From: an uncultured Treponema sp.
GTDB lineage: Bacteria > Spirochaetota > Spirochaetia > Treponematales > Treponemataceae
DNA: 64,000 bases
Reading direction: 5' to 3'
Assembly: GCF_945873775.1 (NCBI RefSeq)
Contig: NZ_CAMCEC010000007.1
Location: 51,296-115,295 of the forward strand
Both the position numbers and the translations under genes were made by a program. This document shows, in pieces, positions 47,821 through 56,550 of the stretch. The first letter of the stretch is position 1. Each line of letters begins with the position of its first letter. Below the pieces are notes generated by a model. It was not told where the DNA came from and did not search any database. It was given only the letters and a program-made list of their open reading frames with translations.

Positions 47821-48993
47821 TCAGTGATGGAAAAGTCTGATTCCTGTGAACGCCATAACCATATTATATTTATCGCAGGTTTCAATAACATTGTCATCAC
47901 GAATTGAGCCGCCCGGTTGAGCTATGACTTTTACTCCGCTTCTATGAGCACGTTCAATGTTATCTCCAAACGGGAAGAAAGCATCGCTGCCCACTGCGAC
48001 ATCAGTATTTTTTGCAATCCAAGCTTTGCGCTCTTCACGTGTGAACACATCAGGCTTTTCAGCAAAGAAATTCTGCCACGTTCCTTCCGCAAGAACATCG
48101 TCATAGTCATCGCTTGTATAAACATCGATTGTGTTGTCGCGGTCGGCTCTTTTTATATCAGCCTTGAATTTCAAATTTAAAACCTGAGGACTCTGTCTAA
48201 GCCACCACTTGTCAGCCTTGTCGCCAGCAAGACGTGTGCAGTGAATGCGACTTTGCTGTCCGGCTCCAATTCCAATTGCCTGTCCGTCCTTTACATAGCA
48301 GACGCTATTGGACTGAGTATATTTCAAGATAATCAGGGAAATCAAAAGATTGTCGCGCTCTTCTTTTGTGAGAGTTTTATTTTTTGTTACAATGTTTTTT
48401 AAGCAGTCGTCATCAAGTTTTATAAAGTTGTGCCCCTGTTCAAAAGTTACGCCAAACACTTGCTTTTTTTCTATTTCAGCTGGAACATAATTTTCATCAA
48501 TCTGAAGAACACAATATCCGCCTTTTTTCTTTGCCTTGAGAATTTCAAGAGCATCGTCATCATAGCCCGGAGCAATTATTCCGTCAGAAACTTCCTTTTT
48601 TATTAAAAGAGCAGTCGCCTTGTCGCACTTGTCGCTAAGAGCAATAAAGTCTCCAAACGAAGACATTCTGTCTGCACCGCGGGCTCTTGCATAAGCACAC
48701 GCCAAAGGAGTAAGCTCAACATCATCAGTGTAATAAATTTGCTTAAGAGTGCTGCTCAGAGGACGGCCAACCGCAGCTCCAGCAGGAGAAACGTGCTTAA
48801 AAGATGTTGCCGCAGGAAGTCCGGTTGCTTCTTTTAATTCCTTTACAAGCTGCCAGCCGTTAAGAGCATCGAGCAAGTTTATATATCCAGGTTTTCCATT
48901 TATAACAGTTACAGGAAGCTCGCCGTTCTCCATGTAAACTCTAGCCGGCTTTTGGTTTGGATTGCAACCATATTTCAATTCAAGTTCTTTCAT
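47821..48993 (-). CDS. Stand-alone AICAR transformylase (PurH C-terminal domain only)
   Basis: The 390-residue protein corresponds to the AICAR formyltransferase half of PurH. The catalytic Lys-His lies in ATSFKHVSPAGAAVG, with ARGADRMSSFGDF and PGGSIRDDNVIETC further on. The IMP cyclohydrolase domain of about 200 residues is absent, so the last step of IMP synthesis must be encoded elsewhere. The ATG at 48993 follows TTGGAG. Its neighbour makes AICAR-yielding histidine intermediates, which gives a metabolic link. Confidence 0.88.
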   Translation of the reverse strand: MKELELKYGCNPNQKPARVYMENGELPVTVINGKPGYINLLDALNGWQLVKELKEATGLPAATSFKHVSPAGAAVGRPLSSTLKQIYYTDDVELTPLACAYARARGADRMSSFGDFIALSDKCDKATALLIKKEVSDGIIAPGYDDDALEILKAKKKGGYCVLQIDENYVPAEIEKKQVFGVTFEQGHNFIKLDDDCLKNIVTKNKTLTKEERDNLLISLIILKYTQSNSVCYVKDGQAIGIGAGQQSRIHCTRLAGDKADKWWLRQSPQVLNLKFKADIKRADRDNTIDVYTSDDYDDVLAEGTWQNFFAEKPDVFTREERKAWIAKNTDVAVGSDAFFPFGDNIERAHRSGVKVIAQPGGSIRDDNVIETCDKYNMVMAFTGIRLFHH

Positions 48994-49025
48994 ATTAAAC
49001 TCCAAAATTATTTAGTTTCTTAACT

Positions 49026-49093
49026 GTCATTCTCGTGCTTGACACGGGAATCTTGTACAGAATATTGATTATCCAGTCAAGCCGGATAATGAC
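49026..49093. repeat. Full-length head-to-head repeat element (68 bp)
   Basis: The element runs from GTCATTCTCGTGCTTGACAC to a right end of GATTATCCAGTCAAGCCGGA plus TAATGAC. The left unit and the reverse complement of the right unit agree at GTCATT, GCTTGAC and AATC. It is the clearest complete copy in the window. Confidence 0.75.
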
Positions 49094-49135
49094 GTAAAAT
49101 TACAAAACTTGACATTCAAATTTTTTTAGAAACTT

Positions 49136-50431
49136 TTATTTTTTATGTCTTCTGTCAAGCTCGTTGTAAACATCCTGCCAAGTTACGCCTTCTTTGTACA
49201 TGAGGACGCTTGCAAAATAAAGAAGATCAGCGGCTTCCCAGATTACTTCGTCTTTTCCTTCCGCTTCTGTAAGCTCTTCTGCTTCTTCCATTATTTTTTC
49301 GCGCACACGCTTGTCATTTAAAGTCGCAGTGTAGCTGCCCGGACGCGGATTTGCAAATCGTTCTGCAATTGTTCCGTAAAGACGTTCCATGCTGCTTTTT
49401 TCATCAGCCTCGCTAGAAAAACAGTTAAAGCTTCCTGTGTGGCAAACTCCTCCGTGCGGAATAACGGTCGCAAGAATTGTGTCCCTGTCGCAGTCAGCTC
49501 TCATTTTTACAAGCTCAAGGAAATGCCCGGAAGTTTCGCCTTTTGTCCAAAGAGTATTTCTTGTGCGGCTAAAGAAAGTAAGTTTTCCAAGCACAAAAGT
49601 TTTTTCCAAAGCTTCCTTGTTTGAATAGCCCATCATAAGAACTTCACCGGCTGGACTTTGGGCAATAACCGGAACCATTCCATTTGTCTTTTCCCAGTCG
49701 ATGCAGTTTATAAAGCTTTCCTTAAGATTTACAGCTCCAGTATACAAAGCCATTCCAAGCTGAACATCGCAATGAAGTTTTTCAAGCTGAACAATCTGCT
49801 CAAGGGAATTTACTCCGCCGGCAGCAACAACACGGCATTTTACAGAATCACGCAGCTGCTTTACCATCTCCATATCTGTTCCCTGCATACAGCCTTCTTT
49901 TTCCACGCAAGTAAACAAAAGCTCAGATGCGTATTTTTCAGCTTCACGTGCGCCTTCAATCAAAGAAATGTCAGCAGTTTCGGCCCAGCCTTTTACTGCG
50001 ATTTTTCCATTGATTGCATCCACGGAAATTATAATGCGCTGTTTTCCAATTGAAGAAGCAAGCTCGTCAAGGAATTCTGTGTTAAGAATTGAGCCGCCGT
50101 TTTTTCTGTCAAGATTCCAAGCCGCAGAGCCGATTATAACTTTTTCAGCTCCAAGAGAAATAAGCTCGCGTGCTTTTTTTACGGTTCTGATTCCGCCGCC
50201 AACACGGACATTTCCCTTGCGCAAAAGAGACTTTAAAAGCTCCGTGTTTGCAGTATTTCCCTTTTCGTCAGTATTTCCCAAAGCCGCATCCAAATCTATA
50301 ACTGCGACTTCGCCATATTTATTGAATTCTGAAATCAATGAGTCGGCATCATCACGCTGAAGAACAAGGTCTTTTCCGTTTTTCAACTGAACAACATGGC
50401 CGCCTTTTAAATCTATAGAAGAAATTACCAT
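49136..50431 (-). CDS. HisA-HisI-HisE trifunctional fusion for histidine biosynthesis
   Basis: The 431-residue protein has three parts. Residues 1-240 are HisA (ProFAR isomerase; SSIDLKGGHVVQL and SVDAINGKIAVKGW hold the catalytic aspartates). Residues 243-335 are HisI (PR-AMP cyclohydrolase; metal ligands in MRADCDRDT and HGGVCHTGSFNCF). Residues 345-431 are HisE (PR-ATP pyrophosphatase; EEAEELTEAEGKDEVIWEAA). It would perform steps 2, 3 and 4 in order. HisI-HisE fusions are common, and a HisA fusion in front is unusual to my knowledge. The start codon is 6 nt from a -10 box. Confidence 0.9.
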   Translation of the reverse strand: MVISSIDLKGGHVVQLKNGKDLVLQRDDADSLISEFNKYGEVAVIDLDAALGNTDEKGNTANTELLKSLLRKGNVRVGGGIRTVKKARELISLGAEKVIIGSAAWNLDRKNGGSILNTEFLDELASSIGKQRIIISVDAINGKIAVKGWAETADISLIEGAREAEKYASELLFTCVEKEGCMQGTDMEMVKQLRDSVKCRVVAAGGVNSLEQIVQLEKLHCDVQLGMALYTGAVNLKESFINCIDWEKTNGMVPVIAQSPAGEVLMMGYSNKEALEKTFVLGKLTFFSRTRNTLWTKGETSGHFLELVKMRADCDRDTILATVIPHGGVCHTGSFNCFSSEADEKSSMERLYGTIAERFANPRPGSYTATLNDKRVREKIMEEAEELTEAEGKDEVIWEAADLLYFASVLMYKEGVTWQDVYNELDRRHKK

Positions 50432-50437
50432 GCGCTG

Positions 50438-50466
50438 ATTTTACCAAAAAAAAAAGACTGTTACAA
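50438..50466 (-). promoter_or_regulatory. his promoter with T10 spacer tract, TTGTAA-N17-TAAAAT
   Basis: TTGTAA (50466-50461) and TAAAAT (50443-50438) are 17 bp apart, and ten T on the minus strand fill most of the spacer. The -10 ends 6 nt before the ATG. The -35 overlaps the pyrC stop codon. Confidence 0.55.
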
Positions 50467-51798
50467 TGATGAAAAAACAATGTTTCCGTTGAAAAAAGTT
50501 GTCTTTATAAAGCCAAAAAGTTTTTTCCCTTCAAGCGGCGTAAATTTTCCTTTGCTTGCGAATTTTTGGCCGCGCACAGTCCACTGCTTTTCCAAGTCAA
50601 CAAGAACAAGGTTCGCGGCAAATCCTTCTTTTAAAAGCCCTTCATTTTTTAAGCCAAGAATTTTTGCTGGGTTCGCGCTCATAAGCTCGGAAAGTTTTTT
50701 TAAGCTCATTCCGTGTTCTTTTACGAGCATTGTATAGCAAGCCGAAAATGCAGTTTCAAGTCCGCTGAATCCCGGGCTGCCGTTTTTCTTGTCCAAGGCT
50801 GTATGCGGCGCGTGGTCGGTTGCAATGCAGTTTGCAGTTCCGTCTTTTAAAGCCTGAATTAAAGCAAGCCTGTCATTTTCTGAACGCAACGGCGGATTTA
50901 CAATATTAAAAATGCCGGGAGCTTTTTCTCCGTTCATAAAAATATGATGCGGTGTAATCTCAAAAGTTACGTCAATTCCTCCCTTGCGCGCCTTTTTTGC
51001 GGCCTCTACACAAGCGGCAGTGCTTACATGGCAAAGGTGAATATGGCAGCCGGCATCTTTTGCAAGCCTAAGATTTCTAAAAGTCGCAGTATCTTCTGCG
51101 CAAGCCAAAAGCGAATCGGCTTTTCTTAAATTATTTGCGGCTTCTTTTTTTTCAGCAGGCGAAGCATTTTCTTTTGAAAGAAGCTCCAATGCTGCTTTTC
51201 TAAACGGACGCGCGCTTTCTGCTAAAAAAGGATCTTCGCAGTGGCACGAAACAACAATATTTTTCTTAGCGGCAATTTTCATCGCTTCAAGCATAACGGA
51301 GCTATTGCAAACTTCTTTTCCGTCTTCGCTTATAACTGGAACTTTTTTTGCGTCAAGAGATTCAAGGTGGCTTATAGTTTTTCCGTCGAAATCCTTGGTA
51401 ATTGAAACAGCCTGAATTGTTCTGCACCGCCCGAATTCAAAGGCCTTTTTGTTATTAAGTTCCGCTTGTTTCTGGCTTGAAACTACAGGATTTGTATTCG
51501 GCATAAGAACACAAGTGGAAAAACCTCCAGCAGCCGCAGCCGCAGAACCAGTTTCAATGTCCTCTTTTTGAGTAAGCCCTGGATCTCTAAAATGCGAATG
51601 CATATCAATGAATGAAGGCAAAACACAAAGTCCTTTTGCGTCGAACTTAGAAATAGAATCATCATTTAAAAGTTTTTTTAGAGAAACTTTGTCTGGAAAT
51701 GATTTTATTTTTCCGTCAGCTAAAAAAACTGCGGTATTTTTTTTATCAATATTGGCATCAACAAGCCGGGCATTAAAAATCAAAACTGCATTTTGCAT
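50461..51798 (-). CDS. pyrC: Dihydroorotase
   Basis: This 445-residue metallo-hydrolase closes carbamoyl-aspartate to dihydroorotate in pyrimidine synthesis. Metal-binding DMHSHFRDPGLTQKED follows a short N-terminal domain, with SCHCED and CIATDHAPHT further on, as in class I dihydroorotases. The track ATG at 51822 would be upstream of the -10, so the ATG at 51798 is chosen. The transcript would be leaderless and probably continues toward the his fusion. Confidence 0.9.
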   Translation of the reverse strand: MQNAVLIFNARLVDANIDKKNTAVFLADGKIKSFPDKVSLKKLLNDDSISKFDAKGLCVLPSFIDMHSHFRDPGLTQKEDIETGSAAAAAGGFSTCVLMPNTNPVVSSQKQAELNNKKAFEFGRCRTIQAVSITKDFDGKTISHLESLDAKKVPVISEDGKEVCNSSVMLEAMKIAAKKNIVVSCHCEDPFLAESARPFRKAALELLSKENASPAEKKEAANNLRKADSLLACAEDTATFRNLRLAKDAGCHIHLCHVSTAACVEAAKKARKGGIDVTFEITPHHIFMNGEKAPGIFNIVNPPLRSENDRLALIQALKDGTANCIATDHAPHTALDKKNGSPGFSGLETAFSACYTMLVKEHGMSLKKLSELMSANPAKILGLKNEGLLKEGFAANLVLVDLEKQWTVRGQKFASKGKFTPLEGKKLFGFIKTTFFNGNIVFSSL

Positions 51799-51804
51799 AG
51801 ACTC

Positions 51805-51833
51805 ATTATAAAATGAATCCATGCAAACTACAA
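51805..51833 (-). promoter_or_regulatory. pyrC promoter at the start codon, TTGTAG-N17-TATAAT
   Basis: A perfect TATAAT (51810-51805) ends 6 nt before the ATG at 51798, with TTGTAG 17 bp upstream. No Shine-Dalgarno sequence is present beyond GAG. Confidence 0.6.
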
Positions 51834-51844
51834 GATTGAATTAA

Positions 51845-52006
51845 TAATTGCCGCATCAAGTGCGGCAATGACAGGCTTTGTGCAAATTATAAAATTGAAC
51901 ATTAACGTCATTGCCGGGCTTGCCCCTGCAATTTTTCTGAAAGAAACTCGGTTAACAATTTCTGAACAATTGTAATTTGGATTATCAGGTCAAGCTTGAT
52001 AATGAC
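51845..52006. repeat. Palindromic repeat units between pyrC and the GGDEF-EAL gene
   Basis: A single perfect unit (51845-51872, TTGCCGCATCAAGTGCGGCAA core) is followed by a 100-bp paired element (51907-52006) with GTCATTGCCGGGCTTG at the left and GATTATCAGGTCAAGCTTGA plus TAATGAC at the right. They fill the whole gap. Confidence 0.65.
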
Positions 52007-52019
52007 AGCAATCAATTTA

Positions 52020-54485
52020 TTATCCAATGCTACGGAATTTTCTGTTGAAGTCTTCTATTTCTGCCCCGGAAATCGGCTTGGAATAATAGTAGCCCTGAAT
52101 ATAGTCGCAGTGGAAAGTCTTAAGCTTTTCATTCTGCCACTGATGCTCAACACCTTCAACAGTAAGCTTCATTGCAAGCGAATGAACAAGACGCACAATG
52201 TTCTTTATAAAGTCGCCTTTTTCGTTTGAAAGATAATTGTCCACAAGCGACTTGTCGATTTTTACAACATTAATCGGCAGGAACGTAAGATAGCTAAGAG
52301 AAGAATATCCAGTTCCAAAGTCGTCCAAGGCAAGAGAAATTCCGCGCTTTACAAATTCATTCAAAAGTTTTGAAACTGCTTCCTTATTTGAAATAAACAG
52401 GCTTTCTGTAATTTCAATGCAGATAAGTTCTGGCGGAATATTATAACGTTTCAAAAGCTCTTCAAGAAAATCAACATAATGAATATCCGAAACTTGGCTG
52501 TAGGAATAATTTATTGAAACTTTGTACAAAGGGATTCCGTGCTCACGCCATTCAGCCATCTGCCTTACAACTTTTTCTGTAAGGATTCTGTCAATTTTTA
52601 TAATCTGTCCAGTTTCTTCTGCAATCGGAATAAACTGCGCCGGAGAAACTTTGCTGTTCTTGAGCCTCATAAGAGCTTCGTACCCGTGGATTTCTCCAGT
52701 TTCAACATCAATCTGCGGCTGGTACGCAACCCAAATTCCGTCGTTTGCAATAGCATCGTCAAGGATTCTTGAAATGCGGTTGTTTTCAAATATACGGTCG
52801 CGCATTTTTTCGTTAAAGAAAACAGTCTTGTTCTTGCCGGAATTTTTTGCACGGTAAAGCGCAATGTCCGCATTTTGAATCATATTTTCCATTTCATCAT
52901 CAGAAGAATTTACAATTCCAAAGCTAGACTGAATATGGATTTTATTTTCGGCATAGTTAATCGGACTTTCAAAAATTGTTCTAAGCTCCTGAATTTCTAT
53001 GGAATCTTCATTCAGCTGCTTTTCAAGATAAAGCACAAGGAATTCATCTCCGCCGAACCGCGAAACAAAAATGTCTCTTCCGGCAGAATAAGCCTTGAGC
53101 CTTGAAGAAATTGTCTTTAAAACAATGTCGCCGCAAGCATGGGAATAAAAGTCATTTATGTTTTTAAAATCGTCAATATCAAAAAGAACAAGCGAAAACT
53201 TTTTTCCAGACTTCTGAATATCGTTGAACACAGCCTGCGCCTTGAATCTGTTCGGCAAATCTGTAAGCGAATCGTGTCCAAGCATATATTCCATTTTTAA
53301 GTTTGAACAACGAAGCTCGTGCGAATTTTTTACTTCAGCAATTATAAGAATCAAAGAAACCGCAATGAAAATAAAAAGCGAAACAGCGACTCCGATTATT
53401 CCAAACAAAATTCCGCGGCTGTTTTTTTGCATCTGATCCTGAATATTTACAAACACGGAATTCAGCGGAAAAGCGGAAGCCTTTAAGTTGCGCTCTTCAA
53501 TTACCTTGTAGTCAAAGATAAATTTTTCGTCTTTTATCCTTTGGAACGGAACATATTTTTCACCGTCAATAATATCAAGAGCCATTTTTGCGGCAAGAGC
53601 GCCGGCTTTTTCGTAGTCAACCATTTTTCCGCCAAGAAAACCGAATCCCACACCGTTCGCATTGTGGCTAAACACAGGCGCGGAAGTGTTCTTTACAATG
53701 AAGTCCGACTGCTCTTCCATGGAATATTTTTTGCCGCTGGAATCTTGTGAAGCTCCCAAATAAAACACAATAGTTTTGTCATCCAATGCGGAAAGCTGCT
53801 CGGCAATCTGCGCTTTTGTAAATGCGGAAGTATCAATTCCTGAAAGCTCTACATTCGGAATCCTTTCACCGGCGTTTATAAAAATATTGTAGTTTTCGTA
53901 ACCAGCATCGGTCTTGTCATAAATGGCGACATAATGCTCTGCGGAAGGGAAAAGCTTTCTTGCAAGTGAAATTGTATCTGACAAAAATCTTGTTGTGGCA
54001 ATTCCCCAGAAATTCTTTTTTTCGTAAAGACGCTCTGCCCTGATGTTGCTTTCTATGCAAAAGAACACAATTGGAATTCCTGAGAAAAGCGTATCGTAGT
54101 TGCGCTCAACAAAGTTGCATGAATTATTTCCGCTTACAAGAACAGCATCAAATTTTTTGTTCTGCTGCAAAAATTCAACACGTTCCTTTAAAAATTCTGG
54201 AAGCGTTTTATCATAAAAATCATCTGGCTCAAAATATTCAACATCGACATTTATGTTGTTCTTTAGGAATACATTTCTTATTCCTTTTTCCTGAAGATCA
54301 ACAACATAAGAGTTCGGCATTGAACTTAGAAAAAGAACATTCGCCCTTGGATTTTTTAGCTTAGTACTTATAAGCGCAGAAGACAAACGGTTTTTATATA
54401 GAAAGAAACAGAGCGAAAGAACACTGCTCAAAAGAAGAAAAGACGCAATGCCCATCAGAATAGAAAAAGATCTTTTTTTTGCCAT
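52020..54485 (-). CDS. Periplasmic-sensing GGDEF-EAL cyclic-di-GMP enzyme
   Basis: The 821-residue protein has a membrane segment at about 5-28, a periplasmic domain of about 300 residues resembling ABC-type sugar/ligand binding proteins (PF04392-like), a second membrane segment near 350-375, a GGDEF domain with intact RFGGDEF and an EAL domain with EALMR, IEITES and ALDDFGTGYSS. Both active sites look complete, so it could make or break cyclic di-GMP. The five-residue-upstream RxxD inhibitory site is not evident. The ATG at 54485 follows GGAGG, and a poly-G tract flanks its promoter. Confidence 0.88.
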   Translation of the reverse strand: MAKKRSFSILMGIASFLLLSSVLSLCFFLYKNRLSSALISTKLKNPRANVLFLSSMPNSYVVDLQEKGIRNVFLKNNINVDVEYFEPDDFYDKTLPEFLKERVEFLQQNKKFDAVLVSGNNSCNFVERNYDTLFSGIPIVFFCIESNIRAERLYEKKNFWGIATTRFLSDTISLARKLFPSAEHYVAIYDKTDAGYENYNIFINAGERIPNVELSGIDTSAFTKAQIAEQLSALDDKTIVFYLGASQDSSGKKYSMEEQSDFIVKNTSAPVFSHNANGVGFGFLGGKMVDYEKAGALAAKMALDIIDGEKYVPFQRIKDEKFIFDYKVIEERNLKASAFPLNSVFVNIQDQMQKNSRGILFGIIGVAVSLFIFIAVSLILIIAEVKNSHELRCSNLKMEYMLGHDSLTDLPNRFKAQAVFNDIQKSGKKFSLVLFDIDDFKNINDFYSHACGDIVLKTISSRLKAYSAGRDIFVSRFGGDEFLVLYLEKQLNEDSIEIQELRTIFESPINYAENKIHIQSSFGIVNSSDDEMENMIQNADIALYRAKNSGKNKTVFFNEKMRDRIFENNRISRILDDAIANDGIWVAYQPQIDVETGEIHGYEALMRLKNSKVSPAQFIPIAEETGQIIKIDRILTEKVVRQMAEWREHGIPLYKVSINYSYSQVSDIHYVDFLEELLKRYNIPPELICIEITESLFISNKEAVSKLLNEFVKRGISLALDDFGTGYSSLSYLTFLPINVVKIDKSLVDNYLSNEKGDFIKNIVRLVHSLAMKLTVEGVEHQWQNEKLKTFHCDYIQGYYYSKPISGAEIEDFNRKFRSIG

Positions 54486-54634
54486 AACACTGCCTCCATA
54501 AAAAGCCAAAGTAAAATCTTACTTTAGAATAGCTTTTTAAGCCGCTTTTACGGTTTGGATAAACCCTAAATGAAAAACGGCAGTCGATATGCAATTTTGC
54601 AATGCAAATTTGCAAACTAGTTATACATAGCTAA

Positions 54635-54663
54635 ATTATAGACCACATAAATTGTTTTTTCAA
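54635..54663 (-). promoter_or_regulatory. GGDEF-EAL gene promoter, TTGAAA-N17-TATAAT
   Basis: TTGAAA (54663-54658) and a perfect TATAAT (54640-54635) are 17 bp apart. The leader is about 140 nt and contains overlapping TTTGCA/TGCAAA inverted repeats (about 54588-54616). Confidence 0.75.
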
Positions 54664-54669
54664 CAGCTA

Positions 54670-54678
54670 CCCCCCCCC
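54670..54678 (-). repeat. Poly-G tract (G9) 6 bp upstream of the GGDEF-EAL -35 box
   Basis: Nine C on the plus strand read as nine G on the strand of the promoter. They lie directly upstream of TTGAAA, where slippage could alter polymerase or activator binding. Confidence 0.8.
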
Positions 54679-54731
54679 ACGAAGATTTTTTTAACAAAAA
54701 CAGCTGAATTTTTGCATTTTAAGGCAGAAAT

Positions 54732-56543
54732 TTACAATAAAATTTTTATTAAGTCCGCTCTTCCAGCCTGAATCAATGCTTCTTTTACAAACTGGGCATT
54801 TTCTTTTTTGTTAAACTGAAGCAATGCGCGCTGAAGCCTTCGTTCGTGTCCACCGCGGGCAACATAGACTTCCTTAAAGCTTCCATCTGAATTTTTTTCA
54901 TGCGGATTCAGTCCTGTATAATACATGCAAGTTGCAAGGCTTCCCGGTGTTGGATAAAAATCCTGAACTTGGTCTGGAACAAAGCCAGTTTTCTTTAAAT
55001 AAAGGGCGGTTTCAATTGCCTCTGGAATTCCAGCTCCCGGATGCCCCGCAATATAATAAGGAACGAGATACTGCTTAAGTCCAAGCTTCCTGTTTGCCTT
55101 TGCGTATTCCGCAGAAAATTTTTCATAGACGGCGTGAGTGCTTTTGCACATAAGGGCAAGAACTTTGTCGCTGACGTGCTCGGGAGCAACTTTAAGCTGC
55201 CCGGAAACATGATGCTTGCAAAGCTCATACAAAAATGCCTTGTCTTTATCAAGCATAAGATAGTCAAATCGTATTCCGCTTCTTATAAAAACCTTTTTTA
55301 CATTCGGAAGTGAACGAAGCTTTTTTAAAAGCTCTATGTAATCTTTGTGGTCGGCTTTTACATTCGGGCACGGAGAAACTCCAAGGCAATCTCGGTTTTT
55401 GCACGCGCCGTTTTTTTTCTGAAACTCACAGGCATCGCTTCTGAAATTTGCAGTAGGGCCTCCAACATCATGAATGTATCCTTTAAAGTCAGAATCCTGC
55501 GTCATTTTTTTTGCTTCTGACAAAAGGCTTTCGTGGCTTCTGGCTTGAATGCGCCGCCCCTGATGAAAAGTTATCGCGCAAAAACTGCAAGCCCCAAAAC
55601 ATCCTCGGCAGCTCGTAAGACTAAATTTCACTTCGGAAAGAGCAGGAATCCCTTTTTTTCCATTTGAAGCAGCAACGTCATACATCGGATGCCACTTGCG
55701 TTCAAAAGGCAGCTCATAAATCGAATCAAATTCAGCTTGCGAAAGAGGAAACGCAGCTTTTTCCTGAATTACAAAACGGCTTTCAGAAGGCTCGGCAAGA
55801 ACGCTTCCGTTTATTGCGTCTGTATTTTCTTCCTGAATTTTATATGACAAGGCAAACTTGGCTTTGCTTTCCGGCGTGTTTTTGCTTATCTCTTCAAATG
55901 AAGGAAGCATTATAGCGTCAGCGGGAACTTCATCTTTTTTGCCAGTGAACCAGCAAGTTCCTCTTACGCCACGGATTTTACGCGCGTAAATTCCTTTATC
56001 AAGCTGAGATGCAATTTCAAGAAGAGCTTTTTCGCCCATTCCGTAAATAAGAAGGTCGGCTTTTGAATCCAAAAGAACAGAATGCTTTACTGTGTTTGAC
56101 CAGTAGTCATAATGGGCTGTGCGGCGCAGGCTTGCTTCAATTCCGCCGACAATCACATTTACGCCCTTGTATGCTTCGCGGATTTTTGCCACATACTGAA
56201 TTACAGCTCTGTCCGGGCGATGGCCTTTTTCGCCTCCGTGGGAATAAGAATCTTCCGAACGAGGCTTGTTGTTCGCAGTATAATTTGAAACCATGCTGTC
56301 CATTGCGCCTGCTGTTACAAGAAACGCAAGACGAGGCTGCCCAAGAACTTTAAAGCTTTCCGCAGATTTCCAGTCCGGCTGGCACAAAATTCCTACAGAA
56401 TATCCGCGGGATTCCAAAAGCCGTCCCAAAAGAGCCGCTGCAAAAGACGTATGGTCAACGTAAGCGTCCCCGGAAACAAAAACAAAATCAAGCTGACCTA
56501 TTCCGCGCTCCTCAAGGTCTTTTCTGCAAACTGGCAAAAACAT
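54732..56543 (-). CDS. YgiQ-family radical SAM protein (UPF0313)
   Basis: The 603-residue protein has the radical SAM cluster motif CRGCFGACSFCAITFHQGR (CxxxCxxC) near the centre, after a B12-binding-like N-terminal domain (LGRLLESRGYSVGIL). The C-terminal half has GQLKVAPEHVSDKVL and QDFYPTPGSLATCMY. The reaction is unknown. The track start at 56591 lies inside the upstream gene. The ATG at 56543 begins MFLPVCRKDLEERG, as expected. It starts 7 nt after the DUF2442 stop. Confidence 0.85.
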   Translation of the reverse strand: MFLPVCRKDLEERGIGQLDFVFVSGDAYVDHTSFAAALLGRLLESRGYSVGILCQPDWKSAESFKVLGQPRLAFLVTAGAMDSMVSNYTANNKPRSEDSYSHGGEKGHRPDRAVIQYVAKIREAYKGVNVIVGGIEASLRRTAHYDYWSNTVKHSVLLDSKADLLIYGMGEKALLEIASQLDKGIYARKIRGVRGTCWFTGKKDEVPADAIMLPSFEEISKNTPESKAKFALSYKIQEENTDAINGSVLAEPSESRFVIQEKAAFPLSQAEFDSIYELPFERKWHPMYDVAASNGKKGIPALSEVKFSLTSCRGCFGACSFCAITFHQGRRIQARSHESLLSEAKKMTQDSDFKGYIHDVGGPTANFRSDACEFQKKNGACKNRDCLGVSPCPNVKADHKDYIELLKKLRSLPNVKKVFIRSGIRFDYLMLDKDKAFLYELCKHHVSGQLKVAPEHVSDKVLALMCKSTHAVYEKFSAEYAKANRKLGLKQYLVPYYIAGHPGAGIPEAIETALYLKKTGFVPDQVQDFYPTPGSLATCMYYTGLNPHEKNSDGSFKEVYVARGGHERRLQRALLQFNKKENAQFVKEALIQAGRADLIKILL

Positions 56544-56550
56544 TGTTCTG

